From CAYVOX01 sp964453035 (GTDB taxonomy: Bacteria; Chloroflexota; Anaerolineae; Anaerolineales; Anaerolineaceae): a stretch of 12,499 nucleotides of DNA. Both the position numbers and the translations under genes were made by a program. Below the pieces are notes generated by a model. That model worked only from the letters and a program-made list of their open reading frames with translations. It did not search any database and was not told the origin of the DNA. Location of the stretch: contig CAYVOX010000100.1 in NCBI GenBank assembly GCA_964453035.1, positions 1-12,499 of the forward strand, in the 5' to 3' direction. Position 1 is the first letter of the stretch; every line of letters starts with the position of its first letter. Below are positions 1 through 6,744 of this stretch, one piece after another.

Positions 1-1
1 G

Positions 2-175
2 CGCGACGGGATACGCCGCGCCACCTTTTTGCCGCAGGTCTGGGAGAAGGTTCCTGATACCGGTGAGTTTTTGACCCACCTGTGCCTGAAAATGGGCGCT
101 TCGGGCAACCTGTGGCAGCGTAAAGTGCTTCAGGTCTTCACTTATCAGGTGGAAGAATTCCGAGAAAGCCGCTAA
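2..175 (+). CDS. AMMECR1-domain protein, C-terminal fragment (AmmeMemoRadiSam protein A type)
   Basis: The left window edge cuts this gene, and only its last 57 codons plus a TAA stop are present, in a frame that begins at base 2. The visible residues include RRATFLPQVWEKVPD, then FLTHLCLKMGA and a final VFTYQVEEF. These are the characteristic C-terminal motifs of the AMMECR1 domain: the ATFLPQVWE strand and the Y-V-E-E-F ending. In bacteria and archaea this domain is often encoded next to a radical SAM protein and a Memo-like protein (the AmmeMemoRadiSam trio), whose reaction is not settled; those partners would lie to the left of this window. Whether the protein is the single-domain form or fused to Memo cannot be told. 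The gene converges on the histidine kinase with a 14-base gap. No terminator hairpin is visible in the gap. The family assignment is firm, the cellular role is not. Confidence 0.85.
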   Translation, partial: RDGIRRATFLPQVWEKVPDTGEFLTHLCLKMGASGNLWQRKVLQVFTYQVEEFRESR

Positions 176-189
176 TCAGGCTGTGGGGG

Positions 190-3100
190 TTACTGCTCCG
201 CAACTGGCAAGGTGATGTGGAAGGTGGTGCCCTGCCGGAAGACGCTCTCAAACCAAATCTTGCCGCCCTGCATCTCAACCAGGGCTTTGGTGATGTTCAA
301 ACCCAGTCCGGTTCCGGCTACTTCGCGGGTTTTGGGGTCATCAGCGCGGAAAAACTTCTGGAAAATCTTTTTCTGATCCTCGGGGCTGATGCCAATACCC
401 GTATCCTGAACCCACAGGTGCAAAACCTGCTGCGGACCGCTCTCATCCCAGCGGTTCTGGCAGGCTTCAGCGCCAACCGTGATCTGCCCGGCCTGTGACG
501 TGTATTTATGGGCATTAGATATGAGGTTGATGACCACCTGCGAGACGCGCATGCGGTCCGCCCAGACTGGCGGCAGGTCAGCGGGGAAGGCGAGAACCAG
601 TTTTTGACCCTTCTCATCAACCTGGCGGCGCAGCGAGCGCACAGCATCATCCACCACCGCGCTGATAGGGAAAGCCTTAAATTCAAGGCGCAGGCGCCCG
701 GCCTCAATTTTTGAAAGGTCATTCAGATCAGAGACGAGGGTGTTCATGCGCTCGATATTTGAGCGGATGGTCTGGAGGAAGTTGGCCTGCGCTTCGTTCA
801 CCTGTCCAACCGCCCCCGCGGCTAACAACTCGGTGAATCCTTTGATCGAGGTCATCGGGTTCTTAAGCTCGTGGGCAACAAAGGAGACAAATTCGCTCTT
901 AGCCACATTGGCAGCCTGCACCGCCGTGTAGAGCTGGGCATTGGCAATCGCAACGGCTGCATGGTCAGCCAGGCGCTCCAGAAAGGCCAGCATTTCCTCT
1001 GATATGGGCTCCTGTGCGAGGCTTTCCATAAAGAGCAGGCCAATGGTGGTTGTTTCGCGGCGAATGGGCAAAACCAACTGGTAAGTGGCGTTTTGAAGCA
1101 GTGGGGTGATGCCGCCATCGTCGGGGACGGCAACGATGCGCGGCACGCCGCTTTCAATAACCGCCTGCAGGCTGAAAGCCGTAACAGGCAGGAGCGCATC
1201 CTGGTAAACGTTCAGTTCGGTTTCATATCCCTGCGAAGCCATCACCTTCACACCCTTTTCCTGGATCACCCCCACCAGGCCTGCGCTGGTGCCGGCCTGG
1301 CGCATGGCCCATTCAAGGGTAATCTGCATAGCCAGTTTGACATCCAATGAGGTGTTCAACTCGCGGTCAATACGCTGCATGACGGAAAGCTCTTCCACGC
1401 GGGAGGCGAGTGCCTGGTCGGTGCTGGTGAACAGGCGCACGTTCTCAACCGCCACAGCCGCCTGTGCCGCAAACGCCGAAAGCAGTTCCAGGTCATCCTG
1501 GTTAAAAATGGAGCCGTCGCGTTTGTTGACCACCTCAAGCACGCCGGTGACGCGCTCTTTAACCTGGAGGGGAACAACCATCAGCGAGTGGGTGGTGAAG
1601 CCGGTCAGTTCATCTGGTTTCTGGAACCAATCCGGGGATTTTTGTACATCGTTAACAATTACAGGCAGCCGGGTTTTGACCGCTTTCCCCACCACGCCTG
1701 CCTCGGGCGGCAGGCGGCGGCCCGCAAGGTTACTTGCCACAGGACCAGTCGTCACCCGAAAAACCAGCTCGCCGGTGGTTTCATCTACCTGAAGCAGAGA
1801 TCCTGCCTCGCAGTTTAGAATTTCCACCGCCGAAAGGAGGATGTTGTTCAGAAGCGGCTCAGGCTCCAGGGTGGAGGTTAATTGCCTGGTCACTTCATTG
1901 AGCGTGGCCAGCTGGCGGGCGCGGCGTTCGGATTCCTGCAGGAGGCGAGATTTGATGATGGCGCCTGCCGCCTGGTCAGCGATGGATTGCAACAGGGCAA
2001 GCTGCTCCTGGGAGAATGCAGAAGTTGAGCCGGAACGACTGAGGCTGAGCGCGCCGATGGTTTCTGCACCGGCATTGAGCGGTACACTCATCCAGGCATA
2101 GATATTCGAGCGCTGGGGTAGGATGCCCCGGCGCTGACATTCGCGGGCATAATCCTCAGCCAGGATGGGCTGGCGCTGCCGAACGACTTCCAATTCCAGC
2201 GAGTGGCCGCCCTCCGGGAGTTTATTCTCAAATTCGCGGAAACGCTCATCGCCTTCCACATGGAAAACTTCAACCAGCTCGCCGGAATCCCTGTTAACCA
2301 GCGATAGGTGGTAGCCTTCTGCGGGGATGATCTGCATCGTCTGGGCGTAAATCAGTTCCAGCATGTCGTCGAAGGTAATGGTGATATTGACGCCCTGCGC
2401 CACCCGGCCCAGCACAGTGGTTTCGCGGATGCGGCTTTCGAGATTGGCGATAACCTGGGCGCGCTCCAGCGCCAGAGCAGCCTGGTCGCATAACGAATCG
2501 AGAAATGCCATATCCCGGGTGGAATAGGGCTCGCCCGAATTGCGCTCGCCCAGGGCGCACCAGCCCGTCAGGTGGTTGCGCCCACGCAGCGGGGCAAACA
2601 ACTGGGCACCCAGCAGCACCAGGCGGGCATTCTCAGGTTGGAGATGAGCTGCCTGTTGTAAATCCTTGAGGAAGACGGGAGCCTTATGGCCTGCCAGTGC
2701 ATGCACCAGGGGGCTGGTGGCGGTGAAGCGCAAATCGCTGGCTGGAGCCGTCCCGGCTTGCGCTGCGCCGTACTGGGCGCTGAGCGGGTCGTGAATGAAT
2801 ATCTGCAGGGTGCGCGGAGCCAGAGAATTTTGAATGGTGAGATGAAGTGAGGCAACAATCTCAGGAAGGCTGACCAGGTCGGATAGTTCACCGCTGAAAG
2901 TTTGAACTCGCTCGGTGTAAGCGCGTTCACCGCGGAAAAGGAGCGAATCGATGGCGGCGGAGAGTCGGGCGCGCAGCGGGTTGACGGCCAGCGCCACCAA
3001 AAAGATAGCAAACCCCGCCAGGATCGGGCTGGAGGGCTCCAGAGCAGTGTTGAAGAGCAGCCCGAGTCCCGCCACCAGCAGGGCGTATCCCCCCGCCACC

Positions 3101-3927
3101 AGCACAGCCAGCAAGCCAAACAGGCTGGCCTGGCTCACCACCTGGTTAAATATAAGGCGTTGCGGGCGCTGGAGGGCAAAGGTCGCAGCCAGAGGAAACA
3201 AAAGCGAGGGAAGCAGCAAGTAAGCCGAAAATGCGAATTCCGAAGAAAGCATGAAGGCAAAAAACCAGATGGTCAGCGGCACAAACGCCAGCCCTGCAGC
3301 AATTAACACCAGCCAGACTTGCAGGCGTTCTTCCGGCAGCGCCTGGCGGCTGCGGCGAGCCGTCATCCAGGCAGCCGAAAGCAGAAACGCTAAAACAGCA
3401 AAACCCGCCAGGAACTGCGCCGCGCCGACAAAGACCCCGGCTGAGGCCATCGCCGCGCGTTGAATGACAGCAAACCCTGCCAGAAGAACGCCGGTGACAT
3501 ATCCAGCCAGCCGCAGCAGCGGGTAGCGCCGGGCAATGGCATCAGCGGCAGGGAAGCTAAAGGCCAGGTCCAGCAGGCAAGCGCCAGCAAGCGCCAGCGA
3601 AAACACCCAAACGGCGTACAGCACCGGAGCACCAGAGAGCACCAGGGGCAGGTTGGCTGCCAGGGCAAAGGCAGCTAAAAACAGGATAAATTGAATCGCG
3701 CCGGGCTGATGCAGGCGAGCCGCCATAATCCAGACGGCAGCAGCCAGGTAAGCAAATCCAACCAGGCGGTAGATGAACGGGTCAAAGGGAAGCTGGGGTT
3801 GAAAGAACGACCACAGGTAAGCGGCGCACGCGACTAACAGGGTCACAAATGCAGCCGCCCGGGGCAACCAGTTTTTTACGGAATGAGGAATTGCAAAGGA
3901 TAAGGATTTTGCCTGCGATTGAGCCAT
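190..3927 (-). CDS. Membrane-bound sensor histidine kinase with four GAF domains
   Basis: A 1245-residue sensor kinase that should autophosphorylate on histidine and pass the phosphate to an unidentified response regulator. The N-terminal 320 residues contain about ten hydrophobic helices (near 22-42, 51-71, 77-97, 103-125, 137-157, 162-188, 203-227, 231-253, 266-292, 301-317). A basic juxtamembrane linker around AIDSLLFRGERAYTER (325-339) resembles that of ComP-like kinases. Four GAF-like regions follow, near 345-495, 505-665, 685-840 and 860-1000; the third is the most canonical and carries NKRDG...F..DD (801-812), close to the NKFDE motif of cyclic-nucleotide-binding GAF domains. HisKA contains the H-box FVAHELKNP, with H1019 as the predicted phosphoacceptor. 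HATPase_c shows the N-box NLISNAHKYT (from 1134), the G1 box DTGIGIS (from 1175) and the G2 box GTGLGL (1205-1210), so the kinase core looks intact. No receiver domain or adjacent regulator gene is seen. The ATG is preceded by AGGTGA at 9-base spacing. The ligand is unknown. Confidence 0.95.
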   Translation of the reverse strand: MAQSQAKSLSFAIPHSVKNWLPRAAAFVTLLVACAAYLWSFFQPQLPFDPFIYRLVGFAYLAAAVWIMAARLHQPGAIQFILFLAAFALAANLPLVLSGAPVLYAVWVFSLALAGACLLDLAFSFPAADAIARRYPLLRLAGYVTGVLLAGFAVIQRAAMASAGVFVGAAQFLAGFAVLAFLLSAAWMTARRSRQALPEERLQVWLVLIAAGLAFVPLTIWFFAFMLSSEFAFSAYLLLPSLLFPLAATFALQRPQRLIFNQVVSQASLFGLLAVLVAGGYALLVAGLGLLFNTALEPSSPILAGFAIFLVALAVNPLRARLSAAIDSLLFRGERAYTERVQTFSGELSDLVSLPEIVASLHLTIQNSLAPRTLQIFIHDPLSAQYGAAQAGTAPASDLRFTATSPLVHALAGHKAPVFLKDLQQAAHLQPENARLVLLGAQLFAPLRGRNHLTGWCALGERNSGEPYSTRDMAFLDSLCDQAALALERAQVIANLESRIRETTVLGRVAQGVNITITFDDMLELIYAQTMQIIPAEGYHLSLVNRDSGELVEVFHVEGDERFREFENKLPEGGHSLELEVVRQRQPILAEDYARECQRRGILPQRSNIYAWMSVPLNAGAETIGALSLSRSGSTSAFSQEQLALLQSIADQAAGAIIKSRLLQESERRARQLATLNEVTRQLTSTLEPEPLLNNILLSAVEILNCEAGSLLQVDETTGELVFRVTTGPVASNLAGRRLPPEAGVVGKAVKTRLPVIVNDVQKSPDWFQKPDELTGFTTHSLMVVPLQVKERVTGVLEVVNKRDGSIFNQDDLELLSAFAAQAAVAVENVRLFTSTDQALASRVEELSVMQRIDRELNTSLDVKLAMQITLEWAMRQAGTSAGLVGVIQEKGVKVMASQGYETELNVYQDALLPVTAFSLQAVIESGVPRIVAVPDDGGITPLLQNATYQLVLPIRRETTTIGLLFMESLAQEPISEEMLAFLERLADHAAVAIANAQLYTAVQAANVAKSEFVSFVAHELKNPMTSIKGFTELLAAGAVGQVNEAQANFLQTIRSNIERMNTLVSDLNDLSKIEAGRLRLEFKAFPISAVVDDAVRSLRRQVDEKGQKLVLAFPADLPPVWADRMRVSQVVINLISNAHKYTSQAGQITVGAEACQNRWDESGPQQVLHLWVQDTGIGISPEDQKKIFQKFFRADDPKTREVAGTGLGLNITKALVEMQGGKIWFESVFRQGTTFHITLPVAEQ

Positions 3928-3936
3928 GACCTTTGT

Positions 3937-3942
3937 TCACCT
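3937..3942 (-). promoter_or_regulatory. Shine-Dalgarno site of the histidine kinase gene
   Basis: On the minus strand AGGTGA lies nine bases before the ATG at 3927, a good ribosome-binding match and spacing. This supports the chosen start. It also sets this gene apart from the other complete or 5'-complete genes in the window, none of which has a visible Shine-Dalgarno sequence. Confidence 0.6.
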
Positions 3943-4003
3943 GAGTAGTGTGAGCCCGCGACCGGAAAACGTCTTTCCTGCCGCGGAAGAGAATATCTCG
4001 CTT

Positions 4004-4012
4004 ATTATCCCA
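4004..4012 (-). promoter_or_regulatory. Candidate extended -10 promoter for the histidine kinase gene
   Basis: The minus strand reads TGG-GATAAT, an extended -10 element (TGn plus a 5/6 match to TATAAT). No good -35 hexamer lies 16-18 bases upstream, which is tolerated by extended -10 promoters. Transcription would begin near 3997 and leave an untranslated leader of about 70 bases that includes the ribosome-binding site. The leader contains a short inverted repeat GAGA-ATA-TCTC at 3989-3999, which may be chance. This is a pattern match only. Confidence 0.3.
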
Positions 4013-4115
4013 CGCGAGGTAGAGAAAATTCCTAACAAGTTTGCAAATTACCATCACAAAGATGCAATACACATGCTCAAGAGCAAACGGGCTTTATTTT
4101 TCTTGCCTGCTTCGC

Positions 4116-4121
4116 TATACT
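4116..4121 (+). promoter_or_regulatory. -10 element giving a probable leaderless mRNA for the methylase-like gene
   Basis: TATACT (5/6 match to TATAAT) ends seven bases before the ATG at 4129. A start site at the usual distance from the -10 element would fall on or next to the A of that ATG, so the mRNA would have essentially no leader. This agrees with the absence of any Shine-Dalgarno sequence in GTTAGAG just before the start. The -35 region is poor: TTTATT at 17-base spacing matches only three of six positions. The promoter shares a 201-bp divergent region with the histidine kinase gene. Confidence 0.45.
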
Positions 4122-4128
4122 GTTAGAG

Positions 4129-6375
4129 ATGAGCGTAACGTTTCGAGCTTTCATCCCCGGCGAAGGGGAAATGCACGATCTACCCCTGGCGCGGTTTTTA
4201 CCCCCGCTGCCTGATGGGATGGTGAGCGCCTGGTTGCAGCAGGATGTGCCTGCTGGCGCCTGGCTGCTCGACCCCATCGCCTCCACGCCTCGGCTGGCGC
4301 TTGAAGCCGCGCGCGCCGGTTACCGTGTGCTGGTGGTGAGCAACAATCCCATCCTCAGCTTTATCCTGGAAATCCTGGCGCAAGCCCCAACCACTGCAGA
4401 TTTCCAGGCAGCCATCTCTGAATTGGCCTCCAGCCGGCGCGGCGAAGAGCGCATAGAAGCGCATTTCAAAAGTCTGTACCAGACGGAGTGCCCAAACTGC
4501 GGTCGCAGAATCGCGGCAAAGGCTTTCATCTGGCGCAAGGACGAGCCTCTGCCGGTCAAGCGAGAGGTGAGCTGCCCGTATTGCAAGGCAGACGGCGAAT
4601 TCACGGTAACCGCGCTCGACCTGGAACGCCTCAACCTGCCGGGCAATCCCAACCTGCACCAGGCGCGCGCCCTGGAGCGCATCAGCGCCCCGCAGGATGA
4701 AACACGCGAAGGAGCCGTCGAAGCCCTGCGCTCCTACCTGCCCAGGCCGCTGTACTTCATCACCACGCTGGTCAACAAAATTGAGGGATTGGCCGTGAGC
4801 CCGGAGCGGCGCCTGCTGCTGCAAGCCCTGGCGTTGAGCGTATGCGATAAGGCAAACGCGCTCTGGCCCCACCCGGGAGGACGCAGCCGCCCGCGCCAGT
4901 TGACTACGCCGCCCGAATTCCGCGAGGACAACCTGTGGAATGCCTTTGAGCAGGCGGTGGTGGAGTGGGCCGGGCAGCCCAAACCGGTGGCGCTGACCCA
5001 CTGGCCTGACCTGCCGCCAGAGTCGGGGGGCATTTGTCTGTTCACCGGGCGGTTGAGGCAACTGTTGCCGCTGCCCTCTGAACTGACCATGCACAGCGCC
5101 ATGGCGGTTCTGCCTCGCCCCAACCAGGCTTTCTGGACTCTTTCAGCCATCTGGTCGGGGTGGTTGTGGGGGCGGGAGGCGGTTAAACCGTTGAGCAGCG
5201 CGCTGGAACGCCGCCGCTACGACTGGCAGTGGCACACAACTGCGCTGCACAGCGCCTTCAGCACGCTTCACAGGCACGTCCCGGAAGGCTTTGCGCTGCA
5301 TGGCTGGCTGCCGGAGCTCGTTCCGGGCTTCCTGGCGGCAGCGATGGTGGCTGCCGAAGCCGCCGGCTTTGAATTGAACCAGGCCGCGCTCGCTCCAGAG
5401 CCGGAATTTGCCCAGGTGCGGTGGGTTGCATCCGCGGCGGGCAAGGCAAGCGCCTCCTCCCGTTCTCCACAGCGCGTCATCGCGGAAGCCGTGAGCGCCC
5501 ACCTGGCCGAGCGCAACGAGCCCAGTCTCTACCTGCCTATTTACACCGCGGGGATGGCTGCGCTGGCGGAGAATCACCTGCTGCCTTCTCACCAGGGACA
5601 GCTCTCCTACGATACCTTGAGCCGCATCCAGGGCATGGTCAGTACGGCGTTTATCGATCAAACGCAATTCAGGCGCTTCGATTCACGCCTCAAGAACATC
5701 GAGAGCGGCTGGTGGTGGCTGACTCAGCCCCCTGCCAGTGCCGAGCCGCCGCTGGCAGACCGAGTGGAAATGGAAGTGGTCAAGGCGCTCATCCGGCGCG
5801 GTCCCATCCACCCGGTAGAGCTGATGGGTGAACTGGCTGAGATCTTTCCGGGGCTTCTCACCCCCTCAATGGAGCTAATTCGCGAGTGCCTGGAATCTTA
5901 TGCTGAGATGGATCAAAGCTCTCCGCCGCGCTGGCAGTTGAAGGCAACCGAACAACCTGCAACCCGGCGCAATGACCTGCGTGCCGTGCAGGTTGGGCTT
6001 TTGCGGCTTGGAAAACGGCTGGGATTGCGCGCGGAGGGAGAATTTCCGGTGCGGTGGCAGGCAGCCAGCGGGGAGGCTGTATTGTTCCTCTACCCGGTCG
6101 TCTCAGGCGTCATCAGCCGGGCATTACTCATGCCAGAGGGTGCGCCGGAGCGGTGCGTTCTGGTGCTTCCGGGCAGCCGCTCGCGCCTGATTACCTATAA
6201 GATGCGCCGTGACCCGCGGCTCTCCGCGGCAGCCGTGGCAGGCTGGCGGTTTTTGAAGTTCAGGCTGCTGCGCGACCTGCTGATGCGCGCCGACCTGGAT
6301 GAAGCGCTGTTCTTTGAACTGCTGGCCAGCGACCCGCCCACTCTGGAAGACGCCACGCAGATGAGCTTTTTTTAG
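4129..6375 (+). CDS. Degenerate DNA methylase-like protein with zinc ribbon (DUF1156/COG1743-like)
   Basis: A 748-residue soluble protein with the order of parts seen in zinc-ribbon adenine-specific DNA methylases. Residues 44-74 (GAWLLDPIASTPRLALEAAR, then GYRVLVVSNNP) look like the SAM-binding strand and following helix, with DPIASTP where active enzymes have a DPFxGSGT-type loop. A zinc ribbon follows with C121, C124, C149 and C152. Residues 327-349 (VLPRPNQAFWTLSAIWSGWLWGR) sit where the catalytic (D/N)PPY and the next aromatic helix would be, but the catalytic tetrapeptide is absent. GFLAAAMVAAEAAGFEL (400-416) resembles a later methylase helix and strand. Residues 545-600 could be a winged-helix-like segment. 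The C-terminal 100 residues (VLVLPGSRSRLITYKMRRDP, 677-696) are not assigned. The changes suggest loss or change of methyltransferase activity; nucleic-acid binding remains plausible. No restriction partner adjoins it. The coding call is firm; the family link rests on motif memory and needs a profile search. Confidence 0.7.
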   Translation: MSVTFRAFIPGEGEMHDLPLARFLPPLPDGMVSAWLQQDVPAGAWLLDPIASTPRLALEAARAGYRVLVVSNNPILSFILEILAQAPTTADFQAAISELASSRRGEERIEAHFKSLYQTECPNCGRRIAAKAFIWRKDEPLPVKREVSCPYCKADGEFTVTALDLERLNLPGNPNLHQARALERISAPQDETREGAVEALRSYLPRPLYFITTLVNKIEGLAVSPERRLLLQALALSVCDKANALWPHPGGRSRPRQLTTPPEFREDNLWNAFEQAVVEWAGQPKPVALTHWPDLPPESGGICLFTGRLRQLLPLPSELTMHSAMAVLPRPNQAFWTLSAIWSGWLWGREAVKPLSSALERRRYDWQWHTTALHSAFSTLHRHVPEGFALHGWLPELVPGFLAAAMVAAEAAGFELNQAALAPEPEFAQVRWVASAAGKASASSRSPQRVIAEAVSAHLAERNEPSLYLPIYTAGMAALAENHLLPSHQGQLSYDTLSRIQGMVSTAFIDQTQFRRFDSRLKNIESGWWWLTQPPASAEPPLADRVEMEVVKALIRRGPIHPVELMGELAEIFPGLLTPSMELIRECLESYAEMDQSSPPRWQLKATEQPATRRNDLRAVQVGLLRLGKRLGLRAEGEFPVRWQAASGEAVLFLYPVVSGVISRALLMPEGAPERCVLVLPGSRSRLITYKMRRDPRLSAAAVAGWRFLKFRLLRDLLMRADLDEALFFELLASDPPTLEDATQMSFF

Positions 6376-6459
6376 CAAAGAAGCGTTGATACACCACAGG
6401 GGGAAGGAAGATTTGTTCGAGGATAACTCAATTAATTAGCGATTCTATTTTTAATGAAG

Positions 6460-6501
6460 CCAACCTCCGCGCAAGGCTTTCGTACGCCAGGCGGAGGTTG
6501 G
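6460..6501. terminator. Hairpin between convergent genes, possible bidirectional terminator
   Basis: CCAACCTCCGC (6460-6470) and GCGGAGGTTGG (6491-6501) form a perfect 11-bp stem around a 20-base loop, and GGC/GCC inside the loop could extend pairing. The element lies between two genes that converge on it (stop codons at 6375 and 6535), the expected place for a shared terminator. Neither strand has a run of U immediately after the stem, so it is not a textbook intrinsic terminator and may instead act as an mRNA end protector or be a dispersed repeat. The rest of the 159-bp gap is AT-rich with nothing else recognisable. Confidence 0.45.
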
Positions 6502-6534
6502 GAAGCGTTGTAGTAAAAGCAGGAACAGTTTGGA

Positions 6535-6744
6535 TTACCCGGAAGGTGGCGGCGGTGGAGTAGGTGTAAGCGTGGGTGTGGGCGTCGAAGTGGCAGTTGG
6601 CGTGGGTGTGGGCGAAACCGGTTCAGGGGTGAATGTCAACGTGGGCGTGAAGGTGATGGTGGGCGTAAGGGTAACCGTGGAGGTGCTGGTGACGGTGGGC
6701 GTGGCAGTGAGCGTGATGGTGGGCGTGGGAGTGGCAGTTGGCAC
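6535..6744 (-). repeat. Low-complexity Thr/Pro-coding repeat at the 3' end of the penicillin-binding protein gene
   Basis: This stretch encodes residues 1085-1153, mostly alternating Thr with Pro, Leu, Ile, Val, Phe or Ala, then Pro-rich to the end. On the plus strand it is seen as degenerate G/T-rich hexamers such as GGCGTG and GGTGTG. The underlying unit is six bases (two codons), so gain or loss of a unit would keep the reading frame. Such TP tails are common on exported Chloroflexota proteins and probably act as a flexible spacer in the cell envelope. Confidence 0.8.

Noticed and set aside
3577..3596. 10-bp tandem duplication GCAAGCGCCA within the histidine kinase gene
   Set aside because: Only two copies, fitting Leu-Ala-rich membrane-helix codons. 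A change in copy number would shift the frame, but two copies are too few to suggest phase variation.
4198..5094. 298-codon open frame on the minus strand inside the methylase-like gene
   Set aside because: Antisense shadow of the zinc-ribbon region; arginine- and glutamine-rich translation with no domain, promoter or ribosome-binding site.
6535..6744. Plus-strand G/T-rich repeat considered as a noncoding tandem array or CRISPR-like element
   Set aside because: There are no uniform repeats with unique spacers. The pattern is explained by Thr/Pro codons of the minus-strand gene.
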